From Stenotrophomonas sp. 364 (GTDB lineage: Bacteria > Pseudomonadota > Gammaproteobacteria > Xanthomonadales > Xanthomonadaceae), in contig NZ_CP047135.1 in NCBI RefSeq assembly GCF_009832905.1, positions 1,714,001-1,778,000 on the forward strand: a stretch of DNA of 64,000 nt. Reading direction: 5' to 3'. Shown one piece after another: positions 46,244-55,428 of the stretch (positions within the stretch are counted from its first letter, which is position 1; every line of letters begins with the position of its first letter). The notes below the pieces were generated by a model. That model worked only from the letters and a program-made list of their open reading frames with translations, had not been told where the DNA came from and did no database searches. A program made the translations under genes and the position numbers.

Positions 46244-46990
46244 TCAGCGCTTGCCGTCCTTCTTGATCATCGCGTCGATGCGACCGGCGCGGGCTTCCGA
46301 GCCCGGGTGCGACGACATCAGGCCACCTTCGCTGGACAGCTTGCGGAACATGCTGGCCAGCGCGGCCGGATCGTAGTTGTGGCGCTTCATGAAGCGGTAG
46401 CCGTACTCGTCGGCCGCGCTCTCTTCCTTCTGCGAGAACTGGGCGTTGACGAAGCCTTCGGCCAGCTCGCCGAGCTGGCCCTGGGTCAGCTCGGCGACGT
46501 TGGCGTTGCCGGAGGCGGCCAGGGTGTCGCGACCGGCCGAAGTCAGCATGGCGGTGCGCATCTTGGTCTTGCTGTGGCCCAGCTTGACGTGGCCGATTTC
46601 GTGGCCGATCACGCCACGCACTTCGTCGTCGGAGGCCATGTCCATCAGGCCCGAGTACACGCGCACGCAGCCGTTGGCCATGGCCCAGGCGTTGACGTCT
46701 TCGGTCAGGTAGACCTTGAAGTTGAGGTTCAGGCCGTCTTCGTTGGCCAGGCCCTGGGTGATCTTGGCCAGGCGCTGGGCATACGGGCTGTTGGCCGGTG
46801 CGATCTTGTTGTCCTTGTCCATGTACGCGCAGGCCTGGTCGGCGGCCTTGGCCACGTCGGCATCGGACAGGGTCAGGGCCTGGCCGGCCTTCATGCCGGT
46901 GCCGGCCAGCGACTTCAGGTCGATGGCCGAGGCGTTGCCAGCGGCGAAGCAGGCCAGGGCCAGCAGAACAGCGGAGGATGACTTCCTCAT
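46244..46990 (-). CDS. M48-family metalloprotease, exported
   Basis: 248 residues with a signal peptide (cleavage likely after 'AAGNASA'). The zinc motif HEIGH lies in 'RGVIGHEIGHVKLGHSKTK', and the third ligand region is 'EESAADEYGYRFMKRHNYDP'. It resembles YggG/LoiP-type periplasmic M48 proteases, but no lipobox Cys is evident. The start at 46990 is supported by GGAG 9 nt upstream. It likely degrades misfolded envelope proteins. Confidence 0.88.
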   Translation of the reverse strand: MRKSSSAVLLALACFAAGNASAIDLKSLAGTGMKAGQALTLSDADVAKAADQACAYMDKDNKIAPANSPYAQRLAKITQGLANEDGLNLNFKVYLTEDVNAWAMANGCVRVYSGLMDMASDDEVRGVIGHEIGHVKLGHSKTKMRTAMLTSAGRDTLAASGNANVAELTQGQLGELAEGFVNAQFSQKEESAADEYGYRFMKRHNYDPAALASMFRKLSSEGGLMSSHPGSEARAGRIDAMIKKDGKR

Positions 46991-47194
46991 CGGGTAAAGC
47001 TCCATGTAGGTGGTATTGGGGGCGACCGCTGGCGGGGGCCACCGGGCGCGGCAGGAGTCTACCCTCTGGCCCGCCCGGCGTGTTCACCCATCGCTGACGC
47101 GGGCCGCCCGGGCGCCACCGCCGCCGGCCGTTGCGGCCTCAAAGCCCCGGATAGGCTATGATGGACAGTCTTTTCGCACGCACTAATTGCCGAC

Positions 47195-48320
47195 ATGATC
47201 GAGCTCAATCCTGTCCGCCAGCGCATCACCGATCTGACCGATCGCGTGCTGTCGCTCAGGGGGTATCTTTGACTACGACGCCAAGAAAGAGCGTCTGGAA
47301 GAAGTAACCCGGGAACTGGAAAACCCGGATATCTGGAACAACGCCGAATACGCCCAGAACCTGGGCCGCGAACGCGCCAACCTTGAAAAGACCGTGGGCG
47401 GCATCGCCACGATCCTGGATGGCCTGTCCGAGTCCGGCGAACTGCTGGAACTGGCCGACAGCGAACAGGACGAAGATACCGCCCTGGCCGTGGTCGCCGA
47501 CCTGGACAAATACCAGAAGCACGTCGAACAGCTGGAATTCCAGCGCATGTTCTCTGGCCAGATGGACAACGCCGCGGCGTTCGTCGACATCCAGGCCGGC
47601 GCCGGTGGTACCGAAGCCCAGGACTGGGCCGAGATCCTGCTGCGCATGTACCTGCGCTGGTGCGAATCGCGCGGCTGGAAGACCGAGCTGATGGAAGTGT
47701 CCGGTGGCGACGTCGCCGGCATCAAGTCGGCCACGCTGCGCGTCGAAGGCGATTACGCCTACGGCTGGTTGAAGACCGAAACCGGCGTGCACCGCCTGGT
47801 GCGCAAGTCGCCGTTCGATTCGGACAACCGCCGCCACACCAGCTTCACCTCGGTGTTCGTGTCGCCGGAAGTCGATGACAACATCGAGATCGACATCAAC
47901 CCGGCCGACCTGCGCACCGACGTGTACCGGTCCTCCGGTGCCGGTGGCCAGCACGTCAACAAGACCGAATCGGCGGTGCGCATCACGCACATTCCGACCA
48001 ACACGGTCGTGGCCTGCCAGACCGGCCGCAGCCAGCACCAGAACCGCGACAACGCGATGAAGATGCTGGCCGCCAAGCTGTACGAGCTGGAAATCCAGAA
48101 GCGCAACGCCGAGCGTGACGCCGTGGAAGCCACCAAGTCCGACATCGGCTGGGGCAGCCAGATCCGCAACTACGTGCTCGACCAGAGCCGTATCAAGGAC
48201 CTGCGCACCGGCATCGAACGGTCGGACACGCAGAAGGTGCTGGACGGCGACCTCGACGAGTTCGTCGAAGCCAGCCTGAAGTCCGGCCTGGCCGTGGGTG
48301 CCAAACGCACCGACGCCTGA
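47195..48320 (+). CDS. prfB: Peptide chain release factor 2 (programmed +1 frameshift)
   Basis: RF2 reads UGA and UAA stops. Translation starts at ATG 47195, reads 25 codons, and meets an in-frame TGA (47270-47272). A +1 shift at CTT (47267-47269) continues from 47271 to 48320, giving ~374 residues. Upstream AGGGGG acts as the internal Shine-Dalgarno. Domain 2 holds the SPF anticodon tripeptide ('[16 protein letters not shown]') and domain 3 the GGQ ('[20 protein letters not shown]'). Followed by lysS, as in many bacteria. Confidence 0.96.
47256..47272 (+). promoter_or_regulatory. RF2 autoregulatory frameshift site
   Basis: CAGGGGGTATCTTTGAC: a Shine-Dalgarno-like AGGGGG, then the slippery CTT and the stop TGA with C after it. 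When RF2 is scarce the ribosome shifts +1 and makes full-length RF2. Confidence 0.93.
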
Positions 48321-48323
48321 CCG

Positions 48324-48348
48324 TCGGGGCCGCCGCGCGCGGCCCCGA
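48324..48348 (+). terminator. Hairpin between prfB and lysS
   Basis: TCGGGGCCG pairs with CGGCCCCGA (9 bp, 7-nt loop) 4 nt after the prfB stop. No T-run, so attenuation rather than full termination is possible before lysS. Confidence 0.4.
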
Positions 48349-48446
48349 TCCGGTGTGCCCGGGCCGCGCCCGGTTTCGCAATCCGCCCCGACCATCGGCA
48401 TGATGGCGGGGACCGTACCTCCCCCCGACATACATAGACCCACGCC

Positions 48447-49964
48447 ATGAACGATCAGACCGCCGCGCCGCAGCCCCCCGTCGACGAGAACAGCCTCATC
48501 GCCGAGCGCCGCGCGAAACTGACCGCCCTGCGCGGGCAGGGCATCGCCTACCCGAACGATTTCCGCCGCGAACAGTTCGCCGGCACCCTGCAGGCCGAGT
48601 TCGCCGACGCCGAGCAGTGGACCGCCGAAGCGCTGGAAGCCACCGACCGCCAGGTGAAGATGGCCGGCCGCCTGATGGCCAAGCGCGTCATGGGCAAGGC
48701 CAGCTTCGCCCAGATCCAGGACGAGTCCGGCCGCATCCAGCTGTTCCTGCAGGGCAGCACCCTGGGCGATGCCTACACCGCCTTCAAGGGCTGGGACGTG
48801 GGCGACATCATCGGCGTGGAAGGCGGGCTGACCCGCACCAAGACCGGCGAACTGTCGGTCAAGGCCACCAGCATCCGCCTGCTGACCAAGTCGCTGCGCC
48901 CGCTGCCGGACAAGTGGCACGGCCTGGCCGACGTGGAGCAGCGCTACCGCCAGCGCTACGTGGACCTGATCGTGACCCCGGAGTCGCGCGAGGTGTTCAT
49001 CAAGCGCTCGCGGATCATCCGCGCCATGCGCGCCTGGCTGGACAGCCGCGACTTCCTGGAAGTCGAAACGCCGATGATGCATTACATCCCCGGCGGCGCC
49101 ACGGCCAAGCCGTTCACCACCCACCACAACGCGCTGGACCTGGACCTGTACCTGCGCGTGGCCCCGGAGCTGTACCTCAAGCGCCTGGTCGTGGGTGGGC
49201 TGGAGCGGGTGTACGAGATCAACCGCAACTTCCGCAATGAAGGCGTGAGCACCCGCCACAATCCGGAATTCACCATGATGGAGCTGTACGAGGCCTACGC
49301 CACGTACACCGAAGTGATGGACCTGACCGAGGGCGTGATCCGTGACGTGGCCAGCAAGGTACTGGGCACCACCACGGTGGAGTGGGACGGTGCCACCATC
49401 GACCTGGCCCCGGCGTTCCGCCGCTGGCGCATGGACGAGGCGGTGCGCCACCACAACCCGGAGATCAGCGCCGCCGACTGCACCGACCGCGACGCGCTGG
49501 CCGCCCATTGCGAGCGCCTGAAGATCCGCATCAAGCCGTCCTATGGCTGGGGCAAGCTGCTGCTGGAGATCTTCGAGGCGACCGTCGAGCACACCCTGGT
49601 GCAGCCGACCTTCATCACCGACCACCCGGTCGAGGTGTCTCCGCTGGCCCGCGCCAACGATGACCAGCCGGGCTACACCGACCGCTTCGAGCTGTTCATC
49701 AACGGCAAGGAGCTGGCCAATGGCTTCTCCGAGTTGAACGACCCGGAAGACCAGGCCGCCCGCTTCCAGGCCCAGGTGACGGCCAAGGAAGGCGGCGACG
49801 ACGAGGCCATGCACTACGACGCCGATTACATCCGTGCGCTGGAGTACGGTATGGCGCCGACCGGCGGCCTGGGCATCGGCATCGACCGCCTGGTGATGCT
49901 GCTGACCGGCAGCAGTTCGATTCGTGATGTCCTGCTGTTCCCCTACATGCGTCCGGAAAACTGA
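48447..49964 (+). CDS. lysS: Lysyl-tRNA synthetase (class II)
   Basis: 505 residues. N-terminal OB anticodon-binding domain ('[32 protein letters not shown]'), then the class II catalytic core with motif 1 around '[22 protein letters not shown]', motif 2 '[26 protein letters not shown]' and motif 3 '[31 protein letters not shown]'. Normal length. Downstream of prfB, spacing 126 bp. Confidence 0.97.
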   Translation: MNDQTAAPQPPVDENSLIAERRAKLTALRGQGIAYPNDFRREQFAGTLQAEFADAEQWTAEALEATDRQVKMAGRLMAKRVMGKASFAQIQDESGRIQLFLQGSTLGDAYTAFKGWDVGDIIGVEGGLTRTKTGELSVKATSIRLLTKSLRPLPDKWHGLADVEQRYRQRYVDLIVTPESREVFIKRSRIIRAMRAWLDSRDFLEVETPMMHYIPGGATAKPFTTHHNALDLDLYLRVAPELYLKRLVVGGLERVYEINRNFRNEGVSTRHNPEFTMMELYEAYATYTEVMDLTEGVIRDVASKVLGTTTVEWDGATIDLAPAFRRWRMDEAVRHHNPEISAADCTDRDALAAHCERLKIRIKPSYGWGKLLLEIFEATVEHTLVQPTFITDHPVEVSPLARANDDQPGYTDRFELFINGKELANGFSELNDPEDQAARFQAQVTAKEGGDDEAMHYDADYIRALEYGMAPTGGLGIGIDRLVMLLTGSSSIRDVLLFPYMRPEN

Positions 49965-49973
49965 GACGTACGT

Positions 49974-49999
49974 CCGGGTGCCCGACACGGGCATCCCGG
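49974..49999 (+). terminator. Hairpin after lysS
   Basis: CCGGGTGCCCG and CGGGCATCCCGG pair with one bulged base and a 3-nt loop, ~10 nt after the lysS stop. No T-run follows. Confidence 0.4.
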
Positions 50000-50161
50000 G
50001 CGGGGTTCCGCTGTCGTGGCCGCGCGCGTATCGTTTCTGCGTGGTCATCCGGGCAGTTCTGCGTGATGGCCAGGCAATGATCGAGCAGGGGGCGGGCGTG
50101 ACGTCCGCCTCACACTGCGGCTACGATCATGAACCGGGCGATCGCGACGGGAGGCGGATCC

Positions 50162-51301
50162 ATGCAAGGTGCCAGTGTGCAGAGTGGCGGAGTATCCTTT
50201 CCGCAGCATGTTCCAGTGTGGTCCAGGAAGACGGCGGAAGCAGCCTTGAATATTGTCATCGTTGACGATCAGACGTCCGCGCGCACCATGCTGCGTCATG
50301 TCATCGAGGACATCGCGCCCGAACTGAGCGTGCACGACTTCGGCGACCCGCTCACCGCGCTGGCCTGGTGCGAGTCGCACCCGGTCGACCTGCTGCTGCT
50401 CGACTACCGCATGCCGGAAATGGACGGGCTGGAATTCGCCCGCCGGTTCCGCCGCCTGCCCAAGCACCGCGACATCCCCGTGATCCTGATCACCGTGGTC
50501 GGCGACGAACCCATCCGCCAGGCCGCGCTGGAAGCGGGCGTGATCGATTTCCTGGTCAAGCCGATCCGCCCGCGCGAACTGCGCGCGCGCTGCTACAACC
50601 TGCTGCAGCTGCGCCAGCAATCGGAAAACGTCAAACAGCGTGCGCTGTCGCTGGAGCAGCGCCTGCTGGCCAGCATGCACGAAGTGGAAGAGCGTGAACG
50701 CGAGACCCTGTCGCGGCTGGCGCGTGCGATCGAGTTCCGTGATGCCGGCACCAGCGCCTACCTGGAGCGCATGGCGCACGTGGCCGGGCTGATCGCCGAA
50801 CAACTCGGTCTGCCCGAGGAAGAGTGCAAGCTGATCGAAATGGCCGCGCCGCTGCACGACATGGGCAAGATCGCCATTCCCGATGCGGTGCTGCTCAAGC
50901 AGGGCAAGCTCAACGAAGAAGAGCTGGCGATCATGCGCCGGCACCCGCGGATCGGCTACGAGCTGCTCAGCGGCAGTCAGAACCGCTTCATCCAGGTGGG
51001 CGCGCTGATCGCGCTGCGCCACCATGAGCGATATGACGGCAGCGGGTACCCCGATGGCCTGATCGGCGATGCGATCCCGCTGGAAGCGCGGATCGTGGCG
51101 GTGGCCGATGTATTCGACGCACTGATCTCGCCACGCCCGTACAAGGAAGCATGGACGATGGAAGCCACCATGGCCTACCTGTACGCGCAACGCGGCCGCC
51201 TGTTCGACCCGCGCTGCGTGGACGCGCTGATGAAGGGCCGCGAGCAGCTGGAAGAAATCTGCGCCCAGCACTCGACCGCCTCGACCCGCCCGGGAATGTG
51301 A
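50162..51301 (+). CDS. rpfG: RpfG, two-component regulator with HD-GYP cyclic di-GMP phosphodiesterase
   Basis: 379 residues, close to the 378 of X. campestris RpfG. Receiver domain (~residues 30-145) with phospho-acceptor D81 in 'LLLLDYRMPEMDG' and K133. HD-GYP domain (~185-370) with the HD pair at 232-233 ('LHDMGKIAIP') and 'HHERYDGSGYPDG' (GYP 295-297). It degrades cyclic di-GMP when RpfC is activated by DSF. The start at 50162 is chosen for GGAGG 7 nt upstream; an ATG at 50129 lies in frame without such a site. It ends 1 nt before rpfC. Confidence 0.96.
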   Translation: MQGASVQSGGVSFPQHVPVWSRKTAEAALNIVIVDDQTSARTMLRHVIEDIAPELSVHDFGDPLTALAWCESHPVDLLLLDYRMPEMDGLEFARRFRRLPKHRDIPVILITVVGDEPIRQAALEAGVIDFLVKPIRPRELRARCYNLLQLRQQSENVKQRALSLEQRLLASMHEVEERERETLSRLARAIEFRDAGTSAYLERMAHVAGLIAEQLGLPEEECKLIEMAAPLHDMGKIAIPDAVLLKQGKLNEEELAIMRRHPRIGYELLSGSQNRFIQVGALIALRHHERYDGSGYPDGLIGDAIPLEARIVAVADVFDALISPRPYKEAWTMEATMAYLYAQRGRLFDPRCVDALMKGREQLEEICAQHSTASTRPGM

Positions 51302-51302
51302 G

Positions 51303-54020
51303 ATGCAGCCCCTGTACCCGTGGCTGACGCGCCGACTGGCGCAACGTCCGGATACCGAGCACGGCCAGGTGGTCGTGCGGATCGCGCTGATTTCGCTGAT
51401 CCTGCTGTACGTGCTGCTTGCCGGAGCGCGCAACCATCTGCTGGACCAATACCACGGCGTGCTGGCCACGGCGCTGACCGGGCTGGGCATGTCGTTGTTG
51501 TTGCTGGGCTGGCTGCTATGGCGGCCGCAGCGTTCGCACCTGCGCCGGGTGGTTGGCATGTTGGCCGACTATGGGCTGATCGCGCTGGGCATGATCCAGA
51601 TGGGCGAGCCGCTGGCCTGGGTGTATGCGGTGGTGATGTGGGTGACAGTGGGCAATGGGCTGCGCTATGGCAACCGGTACCTGGCCGCGGCCATTGCGCT
51701 GGCGATGCTTGGCTTTGGCACCACCGTGTTGCTGACTCCGTACTGGATGGACAACGCCAGGCTGGCTTTCTTCCTTTGGCTGGGGCTGGCAGTGGTGCCG
51801 ATGTGCTGCTCGACCCTGCTGCGCCGACGCATGCGAGTGCCCCCCATGAACGACTCTCCCCGCACCGGCCACGCCGGCAAGCAGCACCTGCTGGCCCGCT
51901 TCAGGCAGCGCCTGTCCGGCCGGCCCGACAGCGAGCACGCGCAGAACCTGATCCGCATTGCCATCACCGCGCTGTTCATCATCTACCTGGGCTGGCGCTA
52001 CCTGGAGAACCACGGCGATACGCTGCTGGCCACCTGGCTGATCCTGGCCTTCGAACTGACCGTGTCGGCCGGGCTGCTGGTGGCCATCCTGCTGCAGCCG
52101 GGCGTATCGCACGTGCGGCGGGTGATCGGCATGCTCACCGACTACTCCTGCATGGGGCTGATCATGACCATCCAAGGCGAGCCGGCCGCCCCGCTGTATG
52201 CGGTGTGCCTGTGGGTCACCATCGGCAACGGCATGCGCTATGGCAGTACCTACCTGCGCGTGGCCACGGCCATGGGCTGCGTGGCCTTCCTGTGCACCAT
52301 CATGCTGGCGCCGTACTGGCAGCAGCACAGTTACCTGGCGTGGGGGCTGCTGCTGGGCCTGGCGGCGATCCCGCTGTACTTCGATTCGCTGCTGCACGCG
52401 CTGACCCGCGCGGTGGCCGAGGCGCGCCAGGCCAACGAAGCCAAGAGCCGCTTCCTGGCCAACATGAGCCACGAATTTCGCACCCCGCTGAACGGCCTGG
52501 CCGGCATGACCGAAGTGCTGGCCACCACCCGCCTGGACGAAGAGCAGCGCGAGTGCCTCAACACCATCCAGGCCTCGGCGCGCAGCCTGCTTGCGCTGGT
52601 GGAGGAGGTGCTGGACATCTCGGCCATCGAGGCCGGCAAGGTCCGCGTGGAGCGCCACGAATTCGCCCTGGCCGACGTGCTGCAGGCGATCAACCTGATC
52701 CTGACCCCGCAGGCGCGCACCAAGGCGCTGGAGTACCGCGTGGTGGTGGACGAGCACGTGCCGCCGCGCCTGTACGGCGATGCCGGCCACCTGCAGCAGA
52801 TCCTGCTCAACCTGATGGGCAACGCGGTCAAGTTCACCGATGACGGGTTCGTGGAACTGCGCGTGTCGCTGCTGGACGGGCAGGCTGGCGAGCGGGTGAT
52901 GCTGCGCTTTGAGATCCTCGACAGCGGCATCGGCGTGCCGGCCGCGTTGCGCGAGCGCCTGTTCGACGCGTTCGAGCAGGCCGACGTGGGCCTGGCCCGC
53001 CGCCACGAGGGCACCGGGCTCGGCACCTCCATTGCCAAGGGCCTGGTCGAGTCGATGGGCGGCCGCATCGGCTACAGCGCCAACAGTCCGCGTGGCAGCG
53101 TGTTCTGGGTGGAAATCGCGCTGGACGTGGCGATGACCCCGGTGCTGTCCGGTGATACCACCGAGAACGGCAACGTCATCGCGTTCTCCAATCCGTTCCT
53201 GCGCCACCGCGCCCGGGTGCGCAGCCTGCGCGTGCTGGTGGCCGACGACCATGCGGCCAACCGCATGGTGCTGCAGCGCCTGCTGGAAAAGGCCGGCCAC
53301 AAAGTGGTCTGCGTCAATGGCGGCGAACAGGTGCTGGACATGCTGGAACAGTCCGACTTCGACACCGCCATCGTCGACCTGCACATGCCGGGCATGAGCG
53401 GGCTGGACCTGCTCAAGCAGCTGCGGGTGATGCAGGCCAGCGGCATGCCCTACATCCCGGTGATGGTGCTCAGTGCGGATGTTACCCCCGATTCGATCCT
53501 GCGCTGCGAACAGGCCGGTGCGCGCGCGTTCCTGGCCAAGCCGGTGGTGGCGACGCGGTTGCTGGACATCCTGGCCGACATCGCCGCCAACACCCGGCCC
53601 GAGCCGGGTATCCAGGCGGTGCCCGCCGCGCCGGTGGTGGCCGGCGCACTCGATCCGGCGGTGCTCGACGAGCTGGCCGCGCTGGGCATGGGGGAGGGGT
53701 TTGAAAAGCAGTTCATCGCCCAGTGCCTGAGCGATGTCGACGGCTGCATGGCCCGCATCCAGGCCAGTGGTGAACAGCAGGCCTGGGATCAGCTGCGCGA
53801 ACACGCCCACGCGCTGCGTGGGGTGGCCAGCAACCTCGGCCTGGTACAGGTGGCCAGCGCCGGGGGTGAACTGATGCGCATGCCCGACTGGCAGCTCAAG
53901 GCCGAATGGACCCCGCGTGCGGCCACGCTGGGCAATGCGTTGCGGCAGGGAAGGAAGGCACTCGACGCCCGGGCTGTCGCCCTGCGGCAGTCCGATGGCG
54001 ATGAGTGCACGCCCTCCTGA
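51303..54020 (+). CDS. rpfC: RpfC, hybrid sensor kinase for DSF with duplicated membrane sensor
   Basis: 905 residues. Two related membrane regions (~residues 24-175 and ~215-365) each hold about five helices; the parallel blocks 'VVGMLADY...VTVGNGLRYGNRYL' and 'VIGMLTDY...VTIGNGMRYGSTYL' show duplication. Then HisKA with H390 ('NMSHEFRTPLNGL'), HATPase, REC (~640-755, 'IVDLHMPGMSGLDLL') and a C-terminal Hpt with His in 'EHAHALRGVASNLG'. The ten-helix form is known for the rpf-1 variant of S. maltophilia. rpfH, present between rpfG and rpfC in Xanthomonas, is absent as a gene. Convergent with rpfF, 12 bp gap. Confidence 0.95.
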   Translation: MQPLYPWLTRRLAQRPDTEHGQVVVRIALISLILLYVLLAGARNHLLDQYHGVLATALTGLGMSLLLLGWLLWRPQRSHLRRVVGMLADYGLIALGMIQMGEPLAWVYAVVMWVTVGNGLRYGNRYLAAAIALAMLGFGTTVLLTPYWMDNARLAFFLWLGLAVVPMCCSTLLRRRMRVPPMNDSPRTGHAGKQHLLARFRQRLSGRPDSEHAQNLIRIAITALFIIYLGWRYLENHGDTLLATWLILAFELTVSAGLLVAILLQPGVSHVRRVIGMLTDYSCMGLIMTIQGEPAAPLYAVCLWVTIGNGMRYGSTYLRVATAMGCVAFLCTIMLAPYWQQHSYLAWGLLLGLAAIPLYFDSLLHALTRAVAEARQANEAKSRFLANMSHEFRTPLNGLAGMTEVLATTRLDEEQRECLNTIQASARSLLALVEEVLDISAIEAGKVRVERHEFALADVLQAINLILTPQARTKALEYRVVVDEHVPPRLYGDAGHLQQILLNLMGNAVKFTDDGFVELRVSLLDGQAGERVMLRFEILDSGIGVPAALRERLFDAFEQADVGLARRHEGTGLGTSIAKGLVESMGGRIGYSANSPRGSVFWVEIALDVAMTPVLSGDTTENGNVIAFSNPFLRHRARVRSLRVLVADDHAANRMVLQRLLEKAGHKVVCVNGGEQVLDMLEQSDFDTAIVDLHMPGMSGLDLLKQLRVMQASGMPYIPVMVLSADVTPDSILRCEQAGARAFLAKPVVATRLLDILADIAANTRPEPGIQAVPAAPVVAGALDPAVLDELAALGMGEGFEKQFIAQCLSDVDGCMARIQASGEQQAWDQLREHAHALRGVASNLGLVQVASAGGELMRMPDWQLKAEWTPRAATLGNALRQGRKALDARAVALRQSDGDECTPS

Positions 54021-54032
54021 ACATGGCCAGGC

Positions 54033-54902
54033 TCAGCCGGCATCACCATTGCGCCGTCCTTGTGCACGCACCAGCCGGTCCATCGTACGCAGCGACTTTT
54101 CGCCCAGCTGCATGGCCGTGTCGACCCAGATCTCGGTGATCCGCATCATTTCGTGCAGCGGCACCATGCTGGACACTTCCGACACTTCGCGCATGGCCGC
54201 CCAGGCGTGCGGAATGCGCTTGCTGTCCTTGATCACCCGTTCGACCGCGGCGACGCCTTCACCGACCGGCACCACCACGTCCACCAGGCCCATCTCGTGC
54301 AGCTGGCGTGCGGTGTAGAGGTTGCCTTCCAGCATGATCTTCTCGGCCAGGCGCGGGCTGATCCGCTGGCACATGAAGGAGTAGGCGCCCATGCCCGGGA
54401 ACAGGTCGAACAGCACTTCGGGCAGGCCCATCAGCACGCCTTCCTCGGCCACGATGGTGTGGCAGCTCAGGGCCGCCTCGAAGCCACCGCCGAGCGCGTT
54501 GCCCTGCACCAGCGCGATGCTGTGCGCACGCACGCCCAGGCCGGCGTGGAACGCGTGCACCCCACGCACGCAGCGCTGGGCATAGTCGAGCAGGCGCGGG
54601 CGGTCGCCCTCGCGGATGAGGCGGCAGAACAGTTCCAGGTCGCCACCCAGGTTGAACACATCACTGTCCGAGGCCAGCACCACGTGCGGGGACAGCGCGT
54701 GGGAGATGCTCAGGCGCTCGCCGAGCTCGCGCTGGTAGCCCACGATATCGTCCACCAGCCGCGAAGCGAAGCAGGGGCGGCCGGGGTTGTCGACCAGGTT
54801 GGCGTGCATGTGGATCCAGTACACGTCACGGTGCGCTTCTTCGGTGATGCGCAGGGTCGGGTGCAGCTGCGGGCGGGGGGCAAAGGGATGGACTGCAGAC
54901 AT
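54033..54902 (-). CDS. rpfF: RpfF, DSF synthase (crotonase family)
   Basis: 289 residues, the size of X. campestris RpfF. It makes the diffusible signal factor (cis-11-methyl-2-dodecenoic acid and relatives) from acyl-ACP by combined thioesterase and dehydratase action. The catalytic glutamates correspond to E142 ('GGGFEAALSCH') and E162 ('GLPEVLFDLFPG'), offset by one from the literature numbers E141/E161. The start at 54902 follows a GGAG. Transcribed toward rpfC. Confidence 0.96.
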   Translation of the reverse strand: MSAVHPFAPRPQLHPTLRITEEAHRDVYWIHMHANLVDNPGRPCFASRLVDDIVGYQRELGERLSISHALSPHVVLASDSDVFNLGGDLELFCRLIREGDRPRLLDYAQRCVRGVHAFHAGLGVRAHSIALVQGNALGGGFEAALSCHTIVAEEGVLMGLPEVLFDLFPGMGAYSFMCQRISPRLAEKIMLEGNLYTARQLHEMGLVDVVVPVGEGVAAVERVIKDSKRIPHAWAAMREVSEVSSMVPLHEMMRITEIWVDTAMQLGEKSLRTMDRLVRAQGRRNGDAG

Positions 54903-55428
54903 GGGAGTTCTCCGTAAGACCGTCCGGCCGACCGCATTGCGGACGGAGAATGAAGGGGGCGAGCAGAACGTGCGGCGGCGAGTGATTCTATGCGCGGGGT
55001 GTGAACCGCCCGCAAGCGGGGCTGGTACCGCCCGGCCGCCGCGCCGTCCCAGGGAGCACCCGGCACGGCCCGCCTTGGCAAGGCGAGGCCGGCAAACCCC
55101 TGCGGGGCGGGGCATCCTGCGGCGCGCAGGGGCTGGCACAGGGCCTGGCGCTACGTTTCGGAATTTGATAAATATGGAGGGTGGAGGCTGCGTACGTTAC
55201 CGGTGGCCGGGGCGGGCGCGCCGATGCAGCGCGGGGTCCATGGCGCACTTCGGCGACGGCCATGCGTTCGCCGCGACGATCTGATGCATCGGCAGAGGTT
55301 GGGAGCCGACCCTACCAGTACCACCGCCCTTGGCAGCGGCATGTCGTCCTTCCGACCGGAGGCGCGCCAATCAAAAACCCCCGCCGTTTCCGGCAGGGGT
55401 CCTGTTCGTCATCGCTGTCCGCACATCC
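54903..55428. other. Gene-free region (526 bp) between rpfF and rpfB
   Basis: No gene is supported here; small frames have no domains. It should carry the rpfF promoter (leftward). A short AT-rich tract around 55157-55176 (GAATTTGATAAATATGGAGG, 20 nt) stands out from the GC-rich surroundings. A rho-independent terminator for rpfB lies at 55373-55399. I could not identify a clear CRP/Clp-type palindrome. Confidence 0.6.
55373..55399 (-). terminator. Rho-independent terminator of rpfB
   Basis: On the minus strand, CCCCTGCCG-gaaa-CGGCGGGG is followed by a run of T (complement of AAAAA at 55373-55377). It is ~30 nt downstream of the rpfB stop. Confidence 0.88.

Noticed and set aside
47195..48320. 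prfB as a frameshifted pseudogene
   Set aside because: The early TGA lies in the standard RF2 recoding site, and the rest of the protein is intact.
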